NCBI GenBank assembly: GCA_937920635.1
Contig: CAKZUE010000020.1
Span: 81,520-145,519, forward strand
Length of the DNA stretch: 64,000 nt
Reading direction: 5' to 3'
Source: an uncultured Bryobacteraceae bacterium
GTDB taxonomy: Bacteria; Acidobacteriota; Terriglobia; Bryobacterales; Bryobacteraceae
Shown: one piece after another, positions 35,993 to 44,756 of the stretch
Layout of the letters: each line of letters begins with the position of its first letter
Numbering within the stretch: the first letter of the stretch is position 1
Program-made: the position numbers and the translations under genes
Notes under the pieces: generated by a model
The model's input: only the letters and a program-made list of their open reading frames with translations
What the model was told of the DNA's origin: nothing
Databases searched by the model: none

Positions 35993-36793
35993 TCAGCCCA
36001 GCGGATAGCTTTTCGGGACCATGAAGGTGCGCTTCCAGCGCGTCTTGGTGAAGAAGTTCAGCCCGAGATCGATCAGGTGATCGATGGAGATGAAGTTGGG
36101 ATCCGCAAGCCTTTCCGTGCTGGTGTCGTAGGACCAGAAAATGATGGACGGCTTGCCGATGATATTTTCGCGCGGCACGAAGCCCCAGTAGCGCGAGTCG
36201 AGCGAGTTGTCGCGGTTGTCGCCCATGGCGAAATAGGCGCCCGGCGGCACCACCACTTCGCCGTCGACCACGTGATGGGCCAGCATGTCGTAGGCGGCTT
36301 CCGCCAGGCGCGTGTTCGGCTCCGAGGGGAAATTGTCGCGGTAGGAATCCACGTAGGGCGTCTTGTGGACGACATAGGGCTCATCCACGGCCTTGCCGTT
36401 CAGGAAGAGCTGTTTGTTGACGACGCGGAGGCGGTCGCCGGGCACGCCGACGATGCGCTTGATGTAATTCTCGCGCGGGTTGATGGGGAACTTGAACACC
36501 ACGATGTCGCCGCGCTTCACTTCGACGTAGGGCAGCAGGAAGCGGCTCACCGGGCCCGCGGGCGAATAGGAGAGCTTGTCGACGAACATGTGATCGCCGA
36601 TGAGCACGGTGTCTTCCATCGAACCCGTGGGCACGACGAAAGCCTGCAACAGCGTGGTGGTGCCGAACAGCAGCAGGATGATGGTGACCGCCCATTCGGA
36701 GACAAAAGAGCGGATCTTTTCGGCCAGATCCGGCTTGAATTCTTCCTTCTTTTCAGGCGAAGCGGGGGCGGTTTTTTTCGGTGAATTCTTCAT
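35993..36793 (-). CDS. lepB: Signal peptidase I, second tandem copy
   Basis: A 266-residue type I signal peptidase. A transmembrane helix (about 33-52) precedes P-T-G-S-M-E-D with the catalytic Ser; the catalytic Lys is in Y-I-K-R-I-V-G-V-P-G-D. Box G-D-N-R-D-N-S-L-D-S-R-Y-W-G is intact. The N-terminus is Lys/Pro rich. It lies 12 bases after a close paralogue, so the pair is a local duplication. Both keep all catalytic residues. Confidence 0.93.
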   Translation of the reverse strand: MKNSPKKTAPASPEKKEEFKPDLAEKIRSFVSEWAVTIILLLFGTTTLLQAFVVPTGSMEDTVLIGDHMFVDKLSYSPAGPVSRFLLPYVEVKRGDIVVFKFPINPRENYIKRIVGVPGDRLRVVNKQLFLNGKAVDEPYVVHKTPYVDSYRDNFPSEPNTRLAEAAYDMLAHHVVDGEVVVPPGAYFAMGDNRDNSLDSRYWGFVPRENIIGKPSIIFWSYDTSTERLADPNFISIDHLIDLGLNFFTKTRWKRTFMVPKSYPLG

Positions 36794-36805
36794 GGCGGAA
36801 CAGCG

Positions 36806-37630
36806 TTACGGCTGCGTGGCATGGCCGCGGATGAGGAGGAACGTGCGGCGCCAGCGCGTTTTGGTCACAAAGTTCGCGGCAAGGTCCTTCCAGTGTTCGA
36901 ACTGAAATCCCGGGCCGGCCAGACGGTGGGTGGGCGCGTCGTAGGACCAGTAGACCAGGAGCGGCTTGCCGATGATGTTTTCACGGGGCACGAAGCCCCA
37001 GTAGCGGGAGTCCAGGCTGGAATCGCGGTTGTCGCCGAGCGCGAAGTAGCAGCCGGGCGGCACGACCACCTCTCCGCCCTCCACATGGCGGTCCAGCATC
37101 TCCTGGGCGCGCGCGTCGATTCGCGTATTGGGCTCGGAAGGGAAATTGTCCCGGTAGGAGTCGATATAGCCCGTCTTGTGGACTTTATATGGCTCCTCGA
37201 GCCGCCGCCCGTTGAGGAACACGTCCTTGTTGACGATCCGGATCCGGTCTCCGGGCACGCCGATGACGCGCTTGACGAACGTCTGGCGGATATCGGCAGG
37301 ATAGCGGAACACCACGATGTCGCCGCGCTGGACGGGAATGTAGGGGAGCACATAGCGGCTCAGGGCGCCGGCGGGGGCGTAAGCCAGCTTGTCCACCAGC
37401 AGGTGGTCCCCGATCAGCAGGCTGTCCTCCATGGAACCGGTGGGAATCACGAACGCCTGCAGAAGAGTGGTGGTGCCGAACAGAAGCAGGATGATGGTGA
37501 TCACCCACTCCGAAATGGCGTTGCGCGGCGCGGCGGCGGGCGCTGCCGGGAGTTCCCCCTGCGGCGCCGGCTCGGGCTGCGGCGCAGGCTCGGGCTGGAC
37601 TAGCGGACTCTCCGGCGTCACCGTAGTCAT
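36806..37630 (-). CDS. lepB: Signal peptidase I, first tandem copy
   Basis: A 274-residue type I signal peptidase with a Pro/Gln/Glu N-terminal tail, a transmembrane helix (about 40-60), catalytic Ser in P-T-G-S-M-E-D, Lys in F-V-K-R-V-I-G-V-P-G-D, and G-D-N-R-D-S-S-L-D-S-R-Y-W-G. Most of the sequence matches the following copy; the N-terminal tails differ. The start overlaps the stop of the JAMM-like gene by 4 bases. Confidence 0.93.
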   Translation of the reverse strand: MTTVTPESPLVQPEPAPQPEPAPQGELPAAPAAAPRNAISEWVITIILLLFGTTTLLQAFVIPTGSMEDSLLIGDHLLVDKLAYAPAGALSRYVLPYIPVQRGDIVVFRYPADIRQTFVKRVIGVPGDRIRIVNKDVFLNGRRLEEPYKVHKTGYIDSYRDNFPSEPNTRIDARAQEMLDRHVEGGEVVVPPGCYFALGDNRDSSLDSRYWGFVPRENIIGKPLLVYWSYDAPTHRLAGPGFQFEHWKDLAANFVTKTRWRRTFLLIRGHATQP

Positions 37631-38778
37631 TTTACCGAATTGGCCGCGGCGGGCTGCGGCGGCGATTCCTGCGGCGGCAGCAGGCGCACCTGCAGGGACT
37701 CGGAAACGACGCTGACAGGGGAGAGAACGGCGTCCATCCGGAAGTGCACGTCAGAGCTGGCGTAGCGGTAAATCAGGGCGCCGCGGGCGAGATCTTCCTT
37801 GCGCAGATCGAGGATTTTGGTGTTGTCGCCGTCCCGGATGACGAGGGAGGCGCTTTGACAGGCTTGCAGCGCCGGCGCGCCCGGATTCCAGCGGAAGTGG
37901 ATGGAATCGCCGAATTGCAGCGCCGACAATCCGAGAGTGAACGGATCCGCCGGCGGCGGCGGCGAACTGGACGGGGAGAAACCGCCCGCGATCTGCACGC
38001 CGATGGCGACGCCTACGAGGAGGAACGTGAACAGGGCCACCACCCAGAGCCAGGTGTAGGAGCTCTGCGGAGGCGCGGGCGCTTCCGTCCCGGCCAGCTC
38101 CGTCTCGATCGCGGCGGGCGCCGTGCTGTCCGCACGCTCCCCGGCGGGTTCTCCGGCAGGCTCGGGAGCAGGCTGAGCCGCAGGGGCGGCTGCGCCCCGC
38201 GGCGTGGCGCCTCCCCCCATTTCCTTGCGCCGGAAAACGAAGGTCGAGCCTGGGGGCCCGGGCCGGAACCGGCCTGAGGTCCGGATGAAGAAACCCGCCT
38301 CACCCGGCCTGGTGGCGTAAGGCTTCACCAGCAGGCACAGCGCATGCGCCCCCGGAAAAAATGCGTCCAGCAGCTCGACGTCTTCCGCCGTCAACTCCAG
38401 CTCGCCCCGCGTATGCGTGCGGTACAGGCCAATGGCCGTCAGCGGGCGGGACCGTTTTGCAGCCAGTCCTGCGAGCATCTCCGACAGCGCGTCGCGATCC
38501 TTGGGCGAGAGGTGGAAGTTCGGCCCATAGAGATGCTCGCACTCGATCGGAACGGAGTCCTCGATGTGGATCGTGGCCGCTCCATCGGCCGTCCTGACGT
38601 GGCCCAGCAGAACGCCGCCCACTTCCATGCCCCGGCGCGGCAGCGCGCTCAGGCCCCGCAGCGCTTCCGAGGCGATGCGGTCCACAACTCCAAAATCCAG
38701 CCAGATCCGCGCCTTCGGGTGCAGGCTCTCGTACAGGAAGGCCCGCTGGTTTGGCGCAGCTCGGTCGTCAGGTGCCAT
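37627..38778 (-). CDS. Membrane protein with degenerate JAMM/MPN-like domain
   Basis: A 383-residue protein of no clear family. Residues about 25-190 look like a JAB/MPN fold: E-V-G-G-V-L-L-G, then Y-R-T-H followed by seven residues and T-x-x-D. The classical zinc motif is H-x-H-x7-S-x2-D; here the first His is Arg and Ser is Thr, so metal protease activity is doubtful. An Ala/Pro/Glu-rich linker leads to a transmembrane helix (about 270-290) and a C-terminal beta-rich domain outside (about 305-375). It is translationally coupled to two signal peptidases. The start at 38778 excludes an extension that runs into rsmI. Confidence 0.7.
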   Translation of the reverse strand: MAPDDRAAPNQRAFLYESLHPKARIWLDFGVVDRIASEALRGLSALPRRGMEVGGVLLGHVRTADGAATIHIEDSVPIECEHLYGPNFHLSPKDRDALSEMLAGLAAKRSRPLTAIGLYRTHTRGELELTAEDVELLDAFFPGAHALCLLVKPYATRPGEAGFFIRTSGRFRPGPPGSTFVFRRKEMGGGATPRGAAAPAAQPAPEPAGEPAGERADSTAPAAIETELAGTEAPAPPQSSYTWLWVVALFTFLLVGVAIGVQIAGGFSPSSSPPPPADPFTLGLSALQFGDSIHFRWNPGAPALQACQSASLVIRDGDNTKILDLRKEDLARGALIYRYASSDVHFRMDAVLSPVSVVSESLQVRLLPPQESPPQPAAANSVK

Positions 38779-38895
38779 GCGGAAATCCGTCCCGCCCCGG
38801 CAAAGCCTCCAGCCCTGCCCGCGGGCGGGTTTCAATATTATCCCCCGGCGCGGCGGACGGCCGCTGCCGCCGGCCCCCGGCCTTACAATGGACGC

Positions 38896-39729
38896 GTGGC
38901 AGGCACGCTGTACGTGGTGGCGACGCCGATCGGCAATCTGGGCGATCTCAGTTTCCGCGCCGTGGAGATCCTCCGCGCGGTGGAATGGATCGCCTGCGAA
39001 GACACGCGGCAGACCCGCAAGCTGCTGGCCCACTACGGCATCGACGCCCGCACCCTCAGCTATCACGAACACAACGAAGCGGAGCGCAGCCAGGAACTGC
39101 TCGGCCATCTGGAACGGGGCGAGTCGGTCGCGCTGGTCTCCGATGCCGGCACGCCGCTCGTGTCCGACCCCGGTTTCCGGCTCGTCCGGCAAGCCGCCCG
39201 GGCGGGCATCCGCATCACTCCTGTGCCGGGTCCTTCGGCGGTGACGGCGGCTCTATCGGCAGCCGGAGTGGAAACGGACAGCTTCTACTTCGGCGGCTTC
39301 CTCCCCCGCAGGCAGGGAGAGCGGCGCAGGCTGCTCGAGCAGCTCTCGCGCCTGGAGGCCACGCTTGTCTTTTACGAAGCCCCGCACCGCATCCTGGAGA
39401 GCCTGGATGATGTGGCATCGGTGCTGGGCGAAAGGCCGGTGGTGATCGCCCGGGAGCTGACCAAAATCCACGAGGAGTTCCTGCGCGGGACGCCACACGA
39501 GTTGCGCCAGCAATTGCAACAGCGCGGTTCCATACGGGGCGAGATCACGCTCCTGATCGGCAAAGGCGGCGTGCCGCAGAGCGGCGCCGCTTCGCAGGAA
39601 GATCTCGCGGAGGAATTGCGGCGGCTTGAGAATGAGGGATTTTCCCGGATGCAGGCCGTCAAGGAGATCGCCCGCCGGCTGCGCCTTCCCAAACGCGAGG
39701 TTTACCGCCTGGCGGGGCTGAAAGACTAG
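38896..39729 (+). CDS. rsmI: 16S rRNA 2'-O-ribose C1402 methyltransferase RsmI
   Basis: A 277-residue SAM-dependent methyltransferase of the tetrapyrrole-methylase fold. Motifs: V-V-A-T-P-I-G-N-L-G-D (residues 6-16), C-E-D-T-R-Q-T, S-D-A-G-T-P-x-V-S-D-P-G and P-G-P-S-A. The GTG at 38896 gives the standard N-terminus. Its stop overlaps the stop of the convergent ArsR gene by two bases. Confidence 0.93.
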   Translation: MAGTLYVVATPIGNLGDLSFRAVEILRAVEWIACEDTRQTRKLLAHYGIDARTLSYHEHNEAERSQELLGHLERGESVALVSDAGTPLVSDPGFRLVRQAARAGIRITPVPGPSAVTAALSAAGVETDSFYFGGFLPRRQGERRRLLEQLSRLEATLVFYEAPHRILESLDDVASVLGERPVVIARELTKIHEEFLRGTPHELRQQLQQRGSIRGEITLLIGKGGVPQSGAASQEDLAEELRRLENEGFSRMQAVKEIARRLRLPKREVYRLAGLKD

Positions 39730-40046
39730 CCGCCGCTGTCCGTCATCCACAGCCGCCTGGCGTGGTCCACCGCGATTTTCATTTCTTCCTGGTGAGCCAG
39801 CCCGCCCTCCAGGAACTTCAGCCCGTGCAGCAGCCACTCCGCCAGTTCGGGATTGCTCAGAGAGTAGTACACGTGCCTTCCCTGCCGCCTTTCGCGCACC
39901 AGGTGATGGGCTCGCAGGATGGCGAGATTTTGCGAGACGGAGGAGTGGCTGATGCCCAGGAATCGCTGAAGACCATTGACATCCATTTCGCCCGCGTGCA
40001 GTTCGACGAGGATGCGCAGCCGGTGAGGGTGGGCAATGGCGCCCAA
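39726..40046 (-). CDS. ArsR-family winged-helix regulator
   Basis: At least 106 residues of an ArsR/SmtB repressor: A-H-P-H-R-L-R-I-L near the start, recognition helix S-H-S-S-V-S-Q-N-L-A-I-L-R, and a wing with R-Q-G-R-H-V-Y-Y-S-L. There is no Cys, so it is not an arsenic or Cys-based redox sensor; an H-x-x-x-x-x-x-x-x-D-H pattern in the last helix could bind metal. The TTG at 40046 is the only ordinary start, but family-like sequence (A-K-E-L-S-E-L-L-G) continues upstream to about 40088, next to a GGAGGA site and an in-frame ATT. The true start may be that ATT. It is divergent from the type I secretion operon. Confidence 0.8.
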   Translation of the reverse strand: MGAIAHPHRLRILVELHAGEMDVNGLQRFLGISHSSVSQNLAILRAHHLVRERRQGRHVYYSLSNPELAEWLLHGLKFLEGGLAHQEEMKIAVDHARRLWMTDSGG

Positions 40047-40356
40047 CAGTTCGGACAGCTCCTTGGCGATCAGAGCTCGAGCAGGAATAGAAATTCCTCC
40101 CTTGCGTGGCCTTCCATTGGCGATTATGCCCGAAACCTCGGCTCAGAGTCAAACATCTGAACATATTGTCCGGATGACCTGTAAACCCGGCGGGGCCGCT
40201 GGCCGCTCAGCCAACGCGGCCTGGGGGGGTGCGGACGGGCTGCCGACTGAGCGCTGTCCGAAGTCGCCGTGCTCACCGGGGTTTTCAGGCCGCAGGCCAC
40301 GTTTGCTCTGCGCGCAGCCGGCTCCGGGATCCAAAATAAGGAAGAAAGACTGGCGC
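40047..40356. other. Intergenic region between arsR-like gene and type I secretion operon
   Basis: 310 bases. The left 50 probably encode the true N-terminus of the ArsR protein. A candidate operator lies at 40150-40168. The rest is GC-rich with no ORF I can support; a weak AAGGAAG site precedes the ABC start at 40357. Confidence 0.5.
40150..40168. promoter_or_regulatory. Candidate ArsR/SmtB-type operator
   Basis: CAAACATCTGAACATATTG is an imperfect palindrome with the half-site TTCAGAT on the reverse strand, similar to SmtB/CzrA operators. It lies between the regulator and the secretion operon. Confidence 0.3.
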
Positions 40357-42048
40357 ATGTCAGCCAACGAAGCACAGGGATGGATCTATCACTCCATCCA
40401 CCCGATTCTCCGTCTGCGGCAGTGGCTGCATCTGGAATCGGAAGACGCCTGGGTGGTGGTGATTTACACCGCGGCCACCGGACTGATATCGCTGGTGGTT
40501 CCCATCGCCGTGCAGGCGGTGGTGAACACCATCGCCTTCGGCACGCTGCTGCAGCCGCTGGCGGTGCTGACGGTGATGGTTTTCATCGCGCTGCTGGCGG
40601 TGGCGTGGCTGAACGGCTACCGCCACTACGTGGTGGAAATGATCCAGCGGCGGATCTTCGTGCGCCTGGCGGGAGATGTGGCGGACAAGCTGGTCCGTGT
40701 GGAACCGAAGGCGTTCGACCGGTATCACGGTCCCGAGCTGGTGAACCGCTTTCTGGAAGTGGTGACGGTGCAGAAGGCCGGGGCGGCGCTGCTGCTGGAC
40801 GGGCTGACGGTGGCGGTGCAGACGCTGATCGGAATGATCCTGCTGGCGGTTTACCATCCGTTCCTGCTCGCCTTCGACGCGCTGCTGGCGATCAGCCTGT
40901 TTGTCGTGCTTGTGCCGATGGGGTCGGGGGCGATACCCACTTCGGTCCAGGAATCCAAGGCGAAATACAACCTGCTGGCGTGGCTGGAGGAACTGGCGCG
41001 GCATCAGATTGCGGTGAAATCGCGCGCCGGGCTGGCGCTGGCGATGGAGCGGACCGACGATCTGGTGAGAGATTACCTGAAGTACCGCACGCTGCATTTC
41101 CGGATTCTGATCCGGCAGATCATAGGTTCCTACGCGCTTCAAGCCTTCGCCAGCGCGACGCTGCTGGGAATCGGCGGGTGGCTGGTGATCGACCGGCAGA
41201 TGACGCTCGGCCAGTTGGTGGCCGCGGAGCTGGTGGTGGCGCTGGTGACGAGCAGCATCACGAAATTCGGCAAGCACCTGGAGATGTTTTACGACCTGAT
41301 GGCTTCGCTCGACAAACTGGGCTATCTGACGGACCTGCCCAAAGAACGGGAAGACGGCGAGCCGCTTCCGCGGCACAGCCGGCCGGCGTCGATCCGCGTT
41401 GTTTCCGCGACGATCACGGCAGGCGACTCGGTTCCGCTGCTGCAAGATGCGACTCTGGAGGCGGAGGCAGGCGCCCGCATTGGGCTGCTGGGCTCCACGG
41501 GCAGCGGCAAGAGCACGCTGCTCGACGTGCTGTACGCGCTGCGGCTGCCGCCGCGCGGCCGGGTGGAGATTGACGGCAGGGACTACCGGGAGCTGCGCCT
41601 GGATGATCTGCGGGACCAGATCGCGCTGGTGCGGGAGCCGCAGATTTTTGAAGGCACCGTGCTCGACAACATGCGCCTGGGGCGGGAGGTGCTGTCCACG
41701 GAGAGGGCGCGGGAGGCGCTGGAAGAAGTGGGGCTGCTGGGGCATGTGCTGAAGATGAAGGACGGAATTCACAGCAGACTGGCCACGGGAGGCGCGCCGC
41801 TGTCGGCGGGCCAGGCGATTCAGCTCGAGCTGGCGCGCGCGCTGGCGCACGAGCCCCGTGTGCTGGTGCTGGACGAGTGTCTGGACTGGCTGGAAGATCT
41901 GCCCGAGCGCAGCCGGCTGCTGGACCTGGTCTTCGGTCCGCGCGATCGCTGGACCGTGATCGTGGCCAGCCACAACGCCGAAATTCTGAAGCGGTGCGAC
42001 CGGGTGTATGAGATCCAGGACGCGAAGCTCGTGGAGGTGGCCCGATGA
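40357..42048 (+). CDS. Type I secretion-like ABC exporter (fused permease and ATPase)
   Basis: A 563-residue half-transporter. Residues about 30-310 hold the six-helix export domain; no C39 peptidase domain is present. The ATPase has Walker A G-S-T-G-S-G-K-S (about 378-385), signature L-S-A-G-Q, Walker B V-L-V-L-D-E and switch His in A-S-H-N-A-E. With the following HlyD- and TolC-like genes it would form a tripartite exporter across both membranes. ATG 40357 is chosen; the open frame upstream is non-coding. The stop overlaps the next start by 4 bases. Confidence 0.88.
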   Translation: MSANEAQGWIYHSIHPILRLRQWLHLESEDAWVVVIYTAATGLISLVVPIAVQAVVNTIAFGTLLQPLAVLTVMVFIALLAVAWLNGYRHYVVEMIQRRIFVRLAGDVADKLVRVEPKAFDRYHGPELVNRFLEVVTVQKAGAALLLDGLTVAVQTLIGMILLAVYHPFLLAFDALLAISLFVVLVPMGSGAIPTSVQESKAKYNLLAWLEELARHQIAVKSRAGLALAMERTDDLVRDYLKYRTLHFRILIRQIIGSYALQAFASATLLGIGGWLVIDRQMTLGQLVAAELVVALVTSSITKFGKHLEMFYDLMASLDKLGYLTDLPKEREDGEPLPRHSRPASIRVVSATITAGDSVPLLQDATLEAEAGARIGLLGSTGSGKSTLLDVLYALRLPPRGRVEIDGRDYRELRLDDLRDQIALVREPQIFEGTVLDNMRLGREVLSTERAREALEEVGLLGHVLKMKDGIHSRLATGGAPLSAGQAIQLELARALAHEPRVLVLDECLDWLEDLPERSRLLDLVFGPRDRWTVIVASHNAEILKRCDRVYEIQDAKLVEVAR

Positions 42049-43349
42049 GCGCCTATGTGCTTCCCGTGATGGCGGAACTGGAGAGCGGCAAGCGGGTGCG
42101 GACGGTGGCCCGCTCGCTGGTGATCCTTTTCGCCGTGGCCGTGATTGCGTTGATCTTCACGCCGTGGCAGCAAAGCGTCTCCGGCATGGGCCATGTGTCC
42201 GCGCTCACGCCCGTGGAGCGGGTGCAGGCGATCAGCGCGCCGGTGGAAAGCCGCGTCGCCCGCTGGCATGTCACGGAAGGAACGCATGTCCGCGGCGGGC
42301 AGCTGATCGTGGAGCTGACCGACAACGACCCGCTGATCCTCGACCGGCTCGGCAACGAGCGTCAAGCCGTGAGGGAACGGCTGATGATGGCCGAAGGCCG
42401 CGCGGCGGCGCATGAAGAGCGGCTCGGACGGCTTCAGGAATCGAAAGCCAACGCCGTCAACGCGGCGCGGAGCCGCGTGCAAATGGCCAATGAACGCATT
42501 GTTCAGAACGAACAGGCCATGCGCGCCGCCGAAGAGCGCCTGACGGCGGCGCGGCTCAACATCGCCCGCCAAAGGAGCCTGCTGGACCGCGGACTCACCA
42601 GCCAGCGCGCGGTGGAGCTCGCCCAGCAGGAGTTCGCCACGGCGGAAGCGGAAGTGCGGCGGGCGCTGGCTTCCCTGAACGCAGCGAGAACCGAAAAGCA
42701 GGCGCTGGAGGACGACCTGCGGAAGATCACGGCGGACGCCGATGCGGCCATTGAAAGCGAGCGCGCGTCGCTGAACCTGGCGCGCGCCGAGATCGCCAAC
42801 ATCAAGGCGGAGTTCCAGCGTGTGGACTCGCGCCTGGCGCGGCAGCAGACGCTCCAGGTGCATGCGCCGCGGGATGGCACGGTGCTGCGCCTGCTGGCCC
42901 AGCCCAACAGCGAACTGCTGAAGGGCGGCGACCCGGTGGCCCTGTTCGTTCCCGACGCGCAGGCGGCGACGGTGGAGCTGTGGCTGGACGGCATGGACAT
43001 GCCGCTGGTGCAGCCAGGCGACAAGGTCCGGCTGCAGTTCAATGGCTGGCCGGCGGTGCAGTTTGTCGGCTGGCCGGCGGTGGCGGTGGGCACATTTGGC
43101 GGCATCGTGAGACTGGTGGATGCCGCCGAGACCAACGGAGGCAAGTTCCGGATCCTGGTGACGCCCGATCCGGACGACGATCCGTGGCCCTCGGCGCGCT
43201 ATCTGCGGCAGGGCGTGCAGGCCAAAGGCTGGGTGCTGCTGCGGCAGGTCAAGCTCGGGTGGGAGCTGTGGCGGCGGTTCAACGGATTCCCGCCGGTGAT
43301 CGCGGACAACGAGCCCGGGGCGGCTGGGGCGAAAGGGAAGAAGAAGTGA
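42045..43349 (+). CDS. HlyD-family membrane fusion protein
   Basis: A 434-residue adaptor protein. A transmembrane helix (about 23-42) is followed by a lipoyl-like half (I-S-A-P-V-E-S-R-V near 63), a long coiled coil (about 100-265) rich in Ala, Glu and Arg, the second lipoyl half (V-H-A-P-R-D-G-T-V-L) and a beta-barrel domain. It bridges the inner-membrane ABC exporter and the outer-membrane channel. Starts and stops overlap both neighbours (ATGA and TGATG). Confidence 0.9.
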   Translation: MSAYVLPVMAELESGKRVRTVARSLVILFAVAVIALIFTPWQQSVSGMGHVSALTPVERVQAISAPVESRVARWHVTEGTHVRGGQLIVELTDNDPLILDRLGNERQAVRERLMMAEGRAAAHEERLGRLQESKANAVNAARSRVQMANERIVQNEQAMRAAEERLTAARLNIARQRSLLDRGLTSQRAVELAQQEFATAEAEVRRALASLNAARTEKQALEDDLRKITADADAAIESERASLNLARAEIANIKAEFQRVDSRLARQQTLQVHAPRDGTVLRLLAQPNSELLKGGDPVALFVPDAQAATVELWLDGMDMPLVQPGDKVRLQFNGWPAVQFVGWPAVAVGTFGGIVRLVDAAETNGGKFRILVTPDPDDDPWPSARYLRQGVQAKGWVLLRQVKLGWELWRRFNGFPPVIADNEPGAAGAKGKKK

Positions 43350-44740
43350 TGCGGGCTTTGGCTTTGCTCGCCGCCGCCCTTCCGCTGGCGGCGCAGGAAC
43401 CGCTGCGGCTCGAAGAGGTGCTGGATTCGGTGGACCGGCACTACCCGCCGCTGCTGGCTGCGTTGCAGGACCGCGTGCTGGCCACGGCGGACGTACTGGC
43501 GGCCACGGGGCGGTTCGACCTGTCGATCAGGAGCGGTTACGAAGGCGACTATCTCGGCAAGTACCGCAACGATGTCTACAAGGCGGGCATCGAACAGGCC
43601 ACGCAGTTCCAGGGCATGACCTACTTCGCCGGCTACCAGCTTGGGCGGGGCAGCTTCGCCTCCTATGACGGCAAGCAGCAAACCGACCTCGGCGGCGAGT
43701 ACAGGGCCGGGGTGAAACTGCCCGTGTTCCGGGACCGGGCCATCGACACGCGCCGCGCGGATCTGCAAAAGGCGCTGATCGGGCGGCGCATCGCCGACCT
43801 CGGCGTGGATCAACAGCGGCTGGTGATCCTGCAACTGGCCATGCGGCGCTACTACGAATGGCTGGCGGCGGGGCAGCGTTACAATGTGGCGCGGGCGGTG
43901 TTGCAGGTGGCCGAACAGCGGGACGGGCAGTTGCGCGAAGCGGTCCGGCTGGGCCAGATTCCGGCCGTTGACGTCACCGACAACCAGCGCGCCATCCTCA
44001 CGCGGCGCGCGCTGCTGATCGAGGCGGAGCGCGCGCTGCAGCAAGCGGCGATCGAACTGTCGCTGTTTTACCGCGACGCTTCGGGTGCGCCGGTGCTGCC
44101 CGGAGCCGAGCGCCTGCCCGCCTCCTTCCCCGCCCCGCGCGACATCGACGGACAGCGTCTCCAGGACGATATCGAACTGGCGTTGAAGCGGCGGCCTGAA
44201 ATCCGGCGCTTCCGCGAACAGCGCAACCAGGTGGAGGTGGACCGCAAGCTGGCGCAAAACCAGTTGCTGCCCAACGTGGACGTGTCTGTGAGCTTCGCCA
44301 GCCAGCTGGGCGAGCGGCGCGTCGGCCGCGGGCCCAATGACCTGGTGGCCGCGCTCGTCTTCGATCTGCCGGCGCAGCGGCGCGCCGCGAAAGGCCGCGA
44401 CCTGGCGGCGCTGGCGCGGATCGAGCAGTTTGATCAGCGCGAGCGCTTCGCGCGCGACCAGGTGGAGGCCGAGGTGCGCGACGCGTATTCGGCGCTGAAG
44501 ACCGCGTATGAACGCGCCCGCGTGCTGCGGGAGGAAGTGGAAGTGGCGCGCCAACTGGAAGTGGCGGAGCGCGTCCGCTTCGAGCTGGGCGAGGGCAATC
44601 TGTTCCTGGTGAACCTGCGCGAGCAGGCCACCTACGAGACGGAGCTGCGCGAGGTGGCGGCGCTGACGGAGTATTACCGCGCTCTGGCCCTTTACGAGTT
44701 CGCCATCGGCGAAGCGATAAGCCGTCCGCGCAAACCGTAG
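43349..44740 (+). CDS. TolC-family outer membrane efflux protein
   Basis: A 463-residue outer-membrane channel protein. It has a signal peptide (1-16, ending L-A-A-Q), then two OEP repeats with long helices (about 90-230 and 290-455), as in TolC. Sequence such as A-I-D-T-R-R-A-D-L-Q and Y-E-F-A-I-G fits this family. It is the last gene of the secretion operon. No secreted substrate gene is evident nearby. Confidence 0.87.
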   Translation: MRALALLAAALPLAAQEPLRLEEVLDSVDRHYPPLLAALQDRVLATADVLAATGRFDLSIRSGYEGDYLGKYRNDVYKAGIEQATQFQGMTYFAGYQLGRGSFASYDGKQQTDLGGEYRAGVKLPVFRDRAIDTRRADLQKALIGRRIADLGVDQQRLVILQLAMRRYYEWLAAGQRYNVARAVLQVAEQRDGQLREAVRLGQIPAVDVTDNQRAILTRRALLIEAERALQQAAIELSLFYRDASGAPVLPGAERLPASFPAPRDIDGQRLQDDIELALKRRPEIRRFREQRNQVEVDRKLAQNQLLPNVDVSVSFASQLGERRVGRGPNDLVAALVFDLPAQRRAAKGRDLAALARIEQFDQRERFARDQVEAEVRDAYSALKTAYERARVLREEVEVARQLEVAERVRFELGEGNLFLVNLREQATYETELREVAALTEYYRALALYEFAIGEAISRPRKP

Positions 44741-44756
44741 GGAGTGATCCCCGCCG

